A stretch of 64,000 bases of DNA, taken from the NCBI GenBank assembly GCA_039707465.1, contig CM077647.1:45135110-45199109 (forward strand), written 5' to 3'. Origin of the DNA: Rhabdophis nuchalis. Taxonomy: Eukaryota > Chordata > Lepidosauria > Squamata > Natricidae. A program made the translations under genes and the position numbers. Each line of letters begins with the position of its first letter. Within the stretch, counting starts at the first letter, position 1. A model generated the notes under the pieces. That model was given only the letters and a program-made list of their open reading frames with translations, did not search any database and was not told where the DNA came from. Below are positions 9,646 to 19,670 of this stretch, piece by piece.

Positions 9646-12029
9646 CTTTATTTATGTGTTAAAAATCACAGGAAGGCCTGAAATGTAGAAGGCATAAACC
9701 AAAGAGTCTTCTACGAATGAGCTGGTGATGTGACTGGAAGACATCCCTTAAGAACTGTGGGATTTAAGCAGATGGAGAAGTATTGCTATTTGAAAAAGCA
9801 ACAAGATAATACAAACCTATCTCTGGGAAAAAGTAATCTTTAGAAACAGTCATGTGAGCTGCAGTTCAGATTAACAACTCCAAAAGAATTAAAATCAAAA
9901 TAAACAAAGCTGTAGTCAAGGATATTCCACAGGAACTACAAGGAGCGGAAGCAAGATTATGAGCTATTCCTTCTGCTATGAAAACTTGTTTATGTAGCTC
10001 AGAATTTAGTGTCAGTCACTTATTTATGGACCAAGGCAGCTTTCTATTCTAGTGCTCATAAGATATGGATATGAAAGGGGCAGGGGAATATGCATAGGTA
10101 GAATATCTATTCATCTTCTAGCCTTTTTATGTTAAGAGAGAAGGATAGGAGTATGACAAGACTATATGTAAAAAGAAGAGTTTATATGGTTGTACAATAT
10201 GAGGCTACCAATATTATCAAAAAAGGAAAGAACCATTCAAGGTTAAAGCAATGATGTCCTTATGATATGATAAAGAATATCAAGATGGTGGTCATGAGTG
10301 TGTAGTTGAGATTCCACTTCTTTTTATGTGTGATGCGTGTAGTTTAGATTACATTATAGTCACTTGGAAACTCCTTGTCTCTGCTTTCTTAGCCTGGTCA
10401 TCCACTTGGTTGCTTAACAGATTTATTGCAACCAAGGTATGACTGTATCTGGCTATTTCAGAACAAACTTAAGTAAAAAAAATAAAAAAGAAGAAAAAGA
10501 AATGGAATTGCTCAATAGTCAAGCAAAACTGGTTTTATTTCACAATTTGAAAGGTAAAATTTGTAAATGTGGAATTACTTAAAGCAACTTAGTAATAGGA
10601 ACTAAAACAACTTTTAACATATACACACATTTATTGTTAGGTTCTTATATATTATTTTCCAGCAGAACTAAATCTCACAATCTAAATACAATGTGATAAA
10701 CAATTCATTATAGGTTTAGGTCTGGATTTGACAAAGTGAGACTTGTTTGGATTTTCCAATGCAATATCTTAGTAGTTGTATAAATAACTTTTTCGTCTTC
10801 CTTTTCAGAATGCCTGAGAAGATGCAGTTTGTGATATTTTATTCAGCACATAGATCGATGTGCCTTTACCTATTAGAAAGTGTTGCATTGGTTTGTTAGC
10901 CATATTATCCAAGATTGTAAAACAGGTAATACATATGCAGCTTTCTGGAAAACATGCATTCCTATTTATTCATGAATCTTGATAAAATTCATATACTGTG
11001 AGCATATACTGGTTTCTAATGTATCTGTAATCCTACTCCAGCTGTTAAAAATTCCTGCATTAAACAGAATTAAAATATTATAAATCAGCATGGAAAATGG
11101 TTTACAGCAGTGAACTATCTGAGTCAAGCTGGCTGGTTTGCTAAAAACACAGGGGCTATATTTGAAAAAAAAAACCACACACAATATCTATTTTAATGTG
11201 TCCATTTCACTGGGATGAGTACTAAGAATTAGCAGATAATTCTGTGTTCAACTAGCAAATAAACTATCTTCATGGAAAAGCTGTACAGAGAAGGGCTATA
11301 GATTGGTAAGTAAAGCATAGGGAGGTTCAGAGTTCAGTTCCTGACATTTTGTTGTTTAAAAATGCATCTCTTTACTTGCTTTTAATGTTAGAAATCTGTT
11401 TATATGTATATATGTATGTGTTTGTGTATGCATACAATGTATATATGTGTCTATATCAGAAAGGAAATATCGTCTAAATTTCTATTCCAATTTTTTCACA
11501 AATATTGACACATAGTTATTTACTTTTTATAAAGTTAAAAGCAATAAAACAAAGAAATAAACTAGAAACAAACAGAAACCGTTTGATGATATGCAGAGAC
11601 TCAGAACTGAGGAAAGCATCACAGTGTTTTTCTCTTCTGCCATAGTTTATCAGTTTTCATGCAATGTTCAGTATATTTAACCCTTAGAAAAATATGACTC
11701 AGAAATACTGAGGCAACAGATTTCCGCTCACATAATTAACAAAAGAATAAAACTAAGCTTGAAATGACTCCGCAAGTCATTCTTTCATATTTCAAGGTTG
11801 CTGCAAGGTAGGAAAAAGCCACAAAGTCTAACTATGAATCATTTCCTGTAAAAGGATTAAATATAGTGCTTAGCTCTCTAAAATTGTATAGAACCAGTTT
11901 ATCGCTGAGTGGTGTATATTAAACCATCAAATGGTTTACTCAATAAAATATGATTCAGCATCATACATGAACCCACAGTTGTTAGAATGTAAGCTATGAA
12001 TAAAATGAAGAAGATTAACCGTTAACTAC
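9646..12029. other. AT-rich stretch with no recognised gene
   Basis: No coding or repeat family was recognised. An A-rich run lies near 10475-10500 and a TATG/TGTG-type simple repeat at about 11400-11455. Confidence 0.5.
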
Positions 12030-12410
12030 AATAGTTCTCCACTTATAACAGTACATTTATTGACCATTCAAAGTTACAACAGCACTGAAAAATGCACTTA
12101 TGATGGTTTTTCCAAGTTATGATCTTTGTAGCATTCTCATAGTCTCGTGATCGAAATTCAGATGCTTGGCAACTGGTTCATATTTATAACCATTGTTGTG
12201 TCTCAAGATCATCTGATCACTTTTGATAAATAAAGTTAATGGGAAAACCAGATTCACATAATGATTAGATTTCTAACTCATCAACTACAGTGATTCACTT
12301 AACAACTGTTAAGAAAGGTTGTAAAATGGAGCAAAAGTCACTTAACAAATGTTTCATTTAACAATAGAAATTTTAGGCTCCATTGTGGTCATAAGTTGAA
12401 GACTACCTGT
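12030..12410 (-). mobile_element. Short DNA element with inverted ends (gtagtcctc-acttac family)
   Basis: The sequence is the reverse of the copy at 62664-63062. The end gtcataagttgaagactacc and the start agttctccacttataaca form degenerate terminal inverted repeats. Internal blocks cacttaacaactgt, atgcttggcaactgg and gttcatttagtgacc-like sequence are shared with copies at 59985 and 62664. It has no coding capacity. The superfamily is not evident because I could not identify a target-site duplication. Confidence 0.7.
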
Positions 12411-12920
12411 TCATCCAGAGTTTGTTATAGGGTTGTCTTGTTTAACCTTGACTGTGTTGTCTTCTGAACCCAGACATATTGCTTGTTAAGCAGCATTAGT
12501 TCTCCCTAAAAATGATCTAGCATGTTTAGCAGCAACAAAAGTTAGTCACTCCTTCATGGTACTATTTTAAAAGCAAATCTGTCCGGAAGTGCTTTAGCCA
12601 CTTCTGAGAGGCCAATAGTATCTAGCCAAATGGAGCTGGGATGTCACCTTGGTGAGGGGGAGGGGGGAAAGCAGAAGCAGCTTTTATGACAGAATCAAAG
12701 CCTCGATAATTTTTTTAATCGGTGGTTAAAGTATGGCTTGAACAAATACAGGTACATTTCATCCTTTCAATACATCATAATTTGGGATAATGTCATGTCA
12801 ACATATTCTTATGGATGAACAAAGAGTTTATTCCCACTGAATAATTGAGAAAGGCTAGGTAGATCATAAAAGGGAGGGTAAAATAATACAGATTTGAATG
12901 AAAAGTATTCTTTCTATCCC
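12411..12920. other. Stretch with no recognised gene
   Basis: No frame of note and no repeat recognised, apart from a G-rich run near 12655-12670. Confidence 0.45.
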
Positions 12921-13258
12921 CAGGGTATCAAACTCAATTTCATTGAGGGCTGAATCAGGGTTGTGTTTGACCTTAGGGGGCAGGGTGGACGTGGCCAACT
13001 TTACATCACTCTGTCAGGGACACCTGTGGTCCGAGTGCTCTACCAGAGGAAAATGGGCTCCTGAGCTCTGTTTTTGGTTGGGATGGTCTCATGAAACCTT
13101 CTGCCAAAAAACCCCCAGAGCTTGGGAAGGCTGCGTTTTCACTGGCAGAGGCACCGCAGGCCAGTACTGCCCTATTTCCAGGGCAGTACTGCGGCCCAGA
13201 TCTAAGCAGCCCATGGGCCCGATCTGGTCCCCGGGCCTTTGGTGTCTCAATCAGATGT
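12921..13258 (+). mobile_element. hAT-like non-autonomous element (cagggtatcaaactc family)
   Basis: The left end cagggtatcaaactcaattt and the shared internal strings (gggctgaatcagggttgtg, gtggacgtggccaac) fit the widespread squamate element that starts cagggg-tgtcaaactc. A related, much shorter element at 60846 shows the 8-bp target duplication expected of hAT. The right end here (gcctttggtgtctcaatcag) is degenerate and no duplication was found. The 120-codon plus-strand frame inside is not a gene. Confidence 0.6.
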
Positions 13259-13261
13259 GAG

Positions 13262-13589
13262 ATGCTATGAATTAAAATTGGATATATCTGATGAATGCCA
13301 GGAGGCTTGTAGTTTTTTTTAATTTCTGGTAAGTCTCTTATGCAGAAAAAGATTAAACATCTGCTATAAATGAGTGTAGTTATATTCTTAGAACATATGA
13401 AAGTCAAACAGAAACTCAGCTCCTTTTCACTCAAATAAAGGGGATATAATATTCCCACCAAAAATCCCCAGGATAAAAAGGGTGGCTGCATAGATACTTT
13501 CCTTTCCTTTTCTTCTAAACCTGATTTTTAGTTATTCTTTATTAAATGCAATGTGCATGTTCTCTCCTACATAGTTAGTTATGATTTCA
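13262..13589. other. Stretch with no recognised gene
   Basis: AT-rich spacer between the hAT-like element and Helitron copy 2. Nothing recognised. Confidence 0.45.
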
Positions 13590-13939
13590 TCTATATAAAT
13601 AAAAATGTAAAATAGTTTGTACGAAGCCGCTAATCTCAAAAACTACTGCACCGATTTACACCAATTTTTGATACAATATTCCCAAGGACTTCCGATAATA
13701 GAATACGTACTCATTTTGTGCCTAGCACATGTGTGTCATGTGCAAGGTAAACAAATGTAAAATGTACCCACTGATCATTTTTTCACCTCCCTGTAGCTCC
13801 GCCCATCCGGCTGCTTTCCAACAGTCATTTCCTCAGCAACGTATGGAGGCCTATTAGGGCCAAAACAAGGCACTGAGATAGCAAACTCCCAGGTGGCCCA
13901 TAGAGAGAGAGAGAGAGAGAGAGGGAGAAATACAGTTTA

Positions 13940-13990
13940 ATAAAAGAGGGACTAGGGGAGACATGATAACAGCCTTCCAATATCTCAGGA
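13940..13990 (+). repeat. CR1 coding scrap inside Helitron copy 2
   Basis: The bases gactaggggagacatgataac followed by agccttccaatatctcagg match the CR1 segment that encodes RTRGDMLAVFRYLR at about 612-655 in this window. Both sides are bounded by the Helitron's own gagaaatacag unit, so a CR1 fragment of about 50 bp lies within the element. Confidence 0.7.
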
Positions 13991-14207
13991 AATACAGTAG
14001 GTAGATAGGTAGAGGGATAGAGAGGGAGAAATACGGTAGATAGGTAGAGGGAGAAAGGAAGAAATACAGTAGGTAGGTAGGTAGGTAGAGGGATAGATAG
14101 AGAGGGAGAAATACGGTAGGTAGGTAGGTTGGGAGTTATATGGTGGTTGTGTGTATGTGTGCAGGTGTAGATCTACACACAGATTGGTTGGCCATTTAAC
14201 CAGACTG

Positions 14208-14239
14208 GGCCACAGCAACGCGTGGCCGGGTATAGCTAG
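14208..14239 (+). other. Helitron 3' terminal hairpin and CTAG end
   Basis: GGCCAC (14208-14213) pairs with GTGGCC (14222-14227) around an 8-nt loop, then 8 nt later comes CTAG followed by T. In Helitrons this structure marks the end of transfer during replication. Confidence 0.85.
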
Positions 14240-15359
14240 TGTGTTATAAAAACACAGCAGTGTGAATTCATGGTATTTGCAGGATATTATATCAAAGGAA
14301 AGTTTCACAGAAATTAAAAGAACTGCAATCATTCTGGCATTCATCAAATATTTTAGATTTCAATTCACAGCATCACAACTTTGATTGGGATACCAGTATG
14401 ATTTTATTTTCCCTTTAATGATCCACTTGGCTTTTCTCAAGCAAAACCTAAATAAAGTTGAAAGCAAAGAAGCACTTCACAAGATCTTATTCATTTGCAA
14501 GTGCAAACATTTCTGCAGGTACAAATGTTGATACTTAGAAAAGAAAAACCTAATAAAATTGATGGTAAATTTGCATTTCTTGAACCAGTGGCAGTAATGA
14601 ACAACAAACTGTACCATGTTAGTGCTTTAGAATCATGCAAACATCATCCTGTTTCATTGCCAAAATGTTATATCCATGTTTATCTTGGGGGGGGGGAACT
14701 ATTCACTGCTCAAAAGTCTTCATTCAGTCTAATTGATTTCAACAATTGTACACATATCTTACATTTTTTCTTTCTAAAAAAGAGGTGATCCTGTGAATCT
14801 AAAGAGCCCCAGAGAAACAAATTATTTACACTCATAGCAGTCAGTTTCATCCAGGATTTAGTGTAGAGACTGCATTGATCATACTGTGAATGACTTTTGG
14901 AGAATCCAGGACTGGAGAAATACACAGCCTCTTGATCCTATTTTACTGCTCAAGGTTTTTTAAATTAACAACTATTAATATGGATCACTTCCAAGAAGCT
15001 GGAATAGGGACATTGTCTTGCAGTGTGGCTCTTTCTCCCTGAAGGTGCAGTTCCACTTAAGAGAGGAAAAGAGATTTTTGTAGGGAGACTATTATGTGGA
15101 GTGTTTCCATAAACATTCTTCTCTTCTACAAAAAACCTTCTCCTTAAAATATACTCAGAACTGTTAGAATTGGTAATCTGTCAATAGAGGTTATGTATCA
15201 TCAATAGCCTGATGATACATAATTGTACATTTTGACTTTCAAGTTAGGTAGATTTGCTGAACCTGGAGGCTGTTTGAGACCAATGCAGAAGTACAGATTG
15301 AATCCTTTCTAAGATGGAATTTGTGAATATAATGATGTTGTAAAGAATTGGATCAAGAA
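14240..15359. other. Stretch with no recognised gene
   Basis: No recognised repeat. A G9 run lies at about 14689-14697. The frame at 14495-14788 (97 codons) matches nothing I know. Confidence 0.45.
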
Positions 15360-15660
15360 GCCTTGCTCATACTTCCTCACCTTCTGGTCATCTCCTAGTT
15401 TTATTATTGTAATGCATTCTACGAAAGTCTGCCCTTGAAGAACATTTGGAAACTACAGATGTCACAGGGCAGCTAAGGGTATACACTACAGTATCAAATG
15501 ACTCACTGCTTCAGGAGCTGCTCTGATTGTCAGTTGGCTTTATTGATTAGTGCTTCCAAAGTTTGCCACTCTTCCCTGCAGATAGTCAGGTCTATCCCTC
15601 CTAGGCTTTAGGAAAGCTGTCAAGACTTATCTGTTTCATTTTGTGCAGGAGGAGGGAGTA
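15360..15660 (+). mobile_element. Ancient L2-type LINE remnant
   Basis: Despite many breaks, the order of L2 C-terminal motifs can be read: a CNA(F/L)Y-like stretch (attgtaatgcattctacg), PLKNIWKLQ-like (ccttgaagaacatttggaaac), an LQELL block, and FRKAVKTYLFHFV-like sequence near 15610-15645. The decay is much greater than in the other L2 copies, so this is an older insertion. Limits are approximate. Confidence 0.5.
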
Positions 15661-15879
15661 AATTATGATTGAAGATGGTGTTTGCAAATGCTTGACTTAG
15701 CTATTTTAGCTATCTTCTGCTCTTTCCTTTTTTGATTGGGGATATTTTTCTTTCCTTCTCCCCCTTCTCCTATCATGGCCCCATGTACCATTCATTTGCT
15801 CTCAAGTCTTGTTTACATAATCCTATTCATTTGTTGGAGATTATTTGAAGATAGTCTTTCACTTGCCATTATGATCATG

Positions 15880-16110
15880 ACTGTTGTAAAATGGTTCGGT
15901 CATGTGACTGACCCAATTTTATGACTTTTTTTGAAGTGGTTGTTAAGTGAATAACACAGTTGTTAAATGAACCCCACATCATTAAGTTCATTTTGGTGCG
16001 CATTTGCCGAAAATGGAAGTAACTTCTGGTTTTTGTTAAAACTGTTGTAAATGTAGTAATGTGGTCGTGAGATGCTGCAAACAGCAAAAATGCAGCTGTG
16101 TTGTTGAGCA
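15880..16110 (+). repeat. Possible copy of the gttaagtgaa DNA-element family
   Basis: The strings tggttgttaagtgaataaca, cagttgttaaatgaa, and gtggtcgtgagatgctgcaa resemble the interior of the copy at 62664-63062 in the same orientation. No termini were seen. Confidence 0.4.
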
Positions 16111-16114
16111 CCAA

Positions 16115-17096
16115 AAGTGTTTCAGGACCAGGTTTCCCATAGCTGTGTCAGGGTGGGAGATTAGCGTGTTAGGTCAACACTTGCTCATCCAATGATGAGT
16201 AGGAAGTCAACTGTAGAGATAGGGTGGTCACATCATCTGCCATTTAGAGCTAATGGGTTTGGATTTCAGATCTGACACTAAGTATATTGAATTAGATGGA
16301 TTTTAAATGCTTGGCTGGATTGCCTTCTGATTCCCACTGCGGCACTAAAGTAAAAATGCTTCTGTAGCTCTTAGCTGAAACCACTTTTATAGATTTGAGA
16401 AATGAGGTGGAACATATTGGCCTCTCTTTGCCATCACCCTGGAAATTTAGCCTTTTCTTAAAAAAAATAAAGCAAGCAAGCAAGCATTTTTTGAGAGCCA
16501 ATATTTTAGACATAGTTAATTCAATACAAACATTCCATGTACAGTTGAATAAATGAAAGACAGTGCTAAATAACACTCTATCTATAATACATATTTCATC
16601 CATGCATTGCGTAGACCTGCCCCAAGGCTTATTTAAAAAAGCACCAGATGTTTCTTTGAGAAATGTATTTGTCTTTGTGTGATGACAGATGCTTTTTGAA
16701 ATCACAGAGCCTGTAATGGCAGAGTTTGTCATTTGCACTCAGGAAATTCAATTTGTTTCCTCAAAGGCACAACTGAAGGGCAAACTATCTTTGTATTTTT
16801 AAACTATATAAACGAATCCTTGTAAATGTTAAGGATGCTCTAATGAAGTTAATTTATATCCATGGTTTTGAAAACAAATAAGAACACCAATTTCTAAGAT
16901 ATTGTTAGTATGAACATTCACTACACCGGAGTATTATTTAAAAGGAACATTCACCTTACTTTAGCGGACTTTATTAAGCTGCATATCAATCACTGTTATA
17001 TAAAATGTCAGACTGTTGTATTAATTTTGAAATAAATAATTAAGTGTGAAAATGTGGAAACAACCTGAACCTGTGGTGTGTAGCATCAAATACTTT
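16115..17096. other. Stretch with no recognised gene
   Basis: Nothing recognised apart from a short (AAGC)n run at about 16470-16487. The 148-codon minus-strand frame at 16292-16738 has no recognisable domain. Confidence 0.45.
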
Positions 17097-17378
17097 TCTC
17101 CATTTATTTATTTATATATCAATATTATTATCCACCCATCTCCCTCACACAGAGGGTCTGGATGAGGAACAATTTAATCAATGCAATAAACATTTAAAAC
17201 TAATGCAATATTAACAATTTTAAAATGTGAAACAATATAAAACTGTAAGAGATAGAAAGATGGGTAGTTGTTAATACAGCTGGGAGAATGCCATGGGACA
17301 ATGGTGTTCCCACGGCAAGGCTACACAACCATGTTTTGACCCCTTTGTAGAAAATCAAAAGACTGAAAGCTTTACTCC

Positions 17379-18079
17379 AGGGGTGAAATGCTACTGGTTC
17401 TGCCTGGTATGCTGGAACTGGTAGTAACAAATGCTTCTGATTCCCCGGACAGGTAGTAAAAAATGCTATTAAAAAGTTTTTAAAAAGAGGTTCCCACAAT
17501 TGCACGGCATAGCTGAATGTTACAGCTGATGAACCTTTTTTTAAAAAAATTAAAAGCATTTTTTACTACCTATTATCACTAACTGTGACTCTGTGAGGTT
17601 CCTGCTTGTTGTAGGGGCCATTTTGTGTGAAGTCCAGTTGCTTCTGCATTTGTGCATTTCTGCAGTTGTGTAGGAGTCAGTTGTGGAGGTTTTGTGTTAA
17701 TTTTGTGTAAAGTGGGATAGTTGGTTTTTGAGTTCTCTGTAACTCTATGAGGTTCCTGCTTATTGCAGGAGCCATTTTGTGTGAAGTCCAGGTGCTTTTT
17801 GCATTGTATGGGAGTCAGTTGTGTGACTTTTGTGTTGTTTGTGTGTGAAGTATGAAAGATGGTTTCTGAGCTGCTTGTGGCTCTGGGAGGTTCCTGCTTG
17901 TTGTTGCAAGGGCCATTTTGTGTGCTTTTGCATTGTGTGTGAGTCAGTTGTCTGGCTTTTGTGTTGTTTGTTTGTAAAGTGTGAAAGTTGGTTTTTGAGC
18001 TCACTCATTTACATGACCAAGCCACACCCATCAAGCCTTGTCCGCAGAACTAGTAGGAATTTTTTTTAGATTTTACTAC
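17379..18079. mobile_element. Insertion flanked by an 11-bp direct repeat
   Basis: The block starts aggggtgaaatgctactggt and ends ttttttagattttactac; agctttactcc is found on both sides (17368-17378 and 18080-18090) and is read as a target-site duplication. The ends and the gaccaagccacacccatcaa motif relate it to the ccggt-type short elements at 58.26 and 60.48 kb. The interior is a tandem repeat. It has no coding capacity. An 11-bp duplication is longer than the 8 bp expected for hAT, so the mechanism is unclear. Confidence 0.65.
17583..18010. repeat. Three-copy tandem repeat, unit about 140-155 bp
   Basis: Units start near 17583, 17737 and 17874. Each opens with a variant of gactctgtgaggttcctgct and contains ggccattttgtgtg, gagtcagttgtg, and gttggtttttgag. 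Spacing is 154 bp, 137 bp, then about 136 bp. The repetitive minus-strand frames here (for example 17579-18004) are products of the repeat. Confidence 0.85.
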
Positions 18080-18275
18080 AGCTTTACTCCCCTCTGAGGG
18101 CAAGATATTGCACAAAGCAGGGACAGCAGCAGAAAAGGACCTCTTCCTTGACCCTATTATTCAGAATTTTCTGACTGACAGGGCCTGCAACATGGCTATA
18201 ATTAGATTGATATATTCTGTGCCATTTTGGATATATGCTGATAGCCTCAAAATGCTCTTCCTAATACCTTACAAT

Positions 18276-19185
18276 TCCCCTGAATTCCAGCCAGTATTGT
18301 CTGTATTGAATTATATATGCAATAGAAATCTTCCAACCTATGGCCCGCTTTCCATCACCTCTAGTCTTGCCAAATAATATACAACCAGTAACCATCCATT
18401 TTTCAATTAATGTGTCCTTCAGGAAATAAATAAATAAATAAATAAAATGTAACATTTTTAATGCTGTTTTGAACCCTGCTTCTCTGTCCGGCCAGTATCA
18501 AAAAAAAAAGATTAATTCCTCATTCCCTCACTCCCATCTACTTTCTGTGACATCAGAAAAAGTAAATCTAAAAGTTCAAGAAGCGAAGACTTCATTAAAA
18601 TCAGTAAGAATAAGTGAGATTTCAAATTAATTGAACAGTGGAGATGTGATGTTCTTTCTTAGAGAAAAGAAAGACCTCTGGGAACTATTACCTATGTATA
18701 ACTTGCTGTGCCACATTTAGAAAATGCAAAATTCCAAATTCCATCTGATTCAATGTTGCCTCCATCAGATGGGTAGTAGACCTGATACTTTCCAGATGAC
18801 TTGGTATTTAAAAAGGCCAGAATTTCTAGTTAATATGCTATGAAATGTGTAGTCCCTGCGCAACTAAGGGCACCTTGCTGCACGTTTGTGTTACTGCCAT
18901 ATTTCCATTTTTCTGATGTCACATTTCTAAGATGCCAGCTATTATAAACCATTTCTTGGAAAAGAGATGCCATGAATTGGAAGAACATGTAACAAGAAAG
19001 TCTAACTTTCTTCCTTTTAAATCTGAAACTAGAGGGAAAGGGTTTTACTTTGTCCTTGGCAACTTTTTGAATTGCTTCTTTTCAACTACCTAGACTGACA
19101 GTTTTTGTCCCTAATGTTATGCTTGAAATTCTTTTCATGTATTATTTTATAGTGGGAACATTCCATTGATCCTTAGTAGGGATAG
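18276..19185. other. Stretch with no recognised gene; (AAAT)n at 18424-18446
   Basis: Only a short (AAAT)n run was recognised. No coding sequence seen. Confidence 0.45.
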
Positions 19186-19670
19186 AGGGTTGGGACCTAG
19201 TTATCTGCGGGATCGCATCCTACCCCATACATCCCTTCAGCCGATTCGCTCCCACAGAGAGGGGCTTCTCCGGGTGCCATCCACTAGGCAATGCCAGTGG
19301 GTGACGCCCAGGAGAAGGGCCTTCTCTGTGGCAGGCCCGACCCTCTGGAACGACCTACCCCCCGAACTTAGATCTATCCCGGACCTCCGCTCCTTCCGCC
19401 AGCAACTAAAATCCTACTTTTTCCAACAGGCCGGCCTGGCCTAACCTACCGTTTTTAGCCTCAGTTGTTTAGTAGAGAAATTTTAAATTGGGCTTTAGGG
19501 ATTTTAATGGGGTAGTTTTTAGCACAGGGTGTAATTTAATATAGTTTTAATGTATTTATGTATTTATTGTGATGTATTGTATTTTTATATTTGCCTGTGC
19601 ACCGCCCCGAGTCCCTTTGGGGAGAGGGGGCGGTTAATAAGTCGAATAAATGAAATGAATGAATGAAATA
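19186..19670 (+). mobile_element. L2-type LINE, short 3' end copy
   Basis: Starts at gggttgggacctagttatct and runs through the C-terminal codons, then the UTR box caccgccccgagtccctttg at about 19600, to a (GAAT)n-like tail at 19643-19668. Strongly 5'-truncated. Confidence 0.88.
19187..19444 (+). CDS. L2 reverse transcriptase, last 85 codons (fragment)
   Basis: The frame reads GLGPSYLRDRILPHTSLQP, HREGLLRVPSTRQCQ, RRAFSVAGPTLWNDLPPEL, and ends QQAGLA followed by a stop at 19442-19444. It is the C-terminal tail of the L2 protein, without the RT catalytic core. The frame is unbroken, and a fortuitous upstream extension to about 19166 lies in flanking sequence. It is not functional by itself. 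Confidence 0.82.
   Translation, partial: GLGPSYLRDRILPHTSLQPIRSHREGLLRVPSTRQCQWVTPRRRAFSVAGPTLWNDLPPELRSIPDLRSFRQQLKSYFFQQAGLA

Larger units (their letters stand above)
13590..14239 (+). mobile_element. Non-autonomous Helitron, copy 2, both termini present
   Basis: The element begins tctatataaataaaaatgta directly after an A and ends in CTAG (14236-14239) directly before a T, matching the Helitron rule of 5'-TC ... CTRR-3' inserted between A and T without target duplication. A 6-bp stem hairpin lies 8 nt before the CTAG. At 650 bp it has no Rep/helicase gene and would have needed an autonomous partner. The interior is (GA)n at 13905-13923, a CR1-like scrap, and TAGG-rich compound repeats. Confidence 0.85.
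17097..18275 (-). mobile_element. Old minus-strand L2 3' region, split by an insertion
   Basis: The outer parts (17097-17377 and 18091-18275) look like a decayed L2 3' end on the minus strand: a tail-like tttatttatttat, ccacccatctccctcacac (UTR box), and after the insertion gggcaagatattgcac and gaaaaggacctcttcctt. The latter matches, in reverse, the L2 coding string that gives GRAFSV-LWN in better copies. The insertion at 17379-18079 is described separately. Confidence 0.5.

Noticed and set aside
17579..18008. Repetitive threonine/glutamine-rich minus-strand frames (SSKTNFHTLQTNN...)
   Set aside because: They translate the three-unit tandem repeat and lack a domain; the frame survives because the unit length is nearly a multiple of three.
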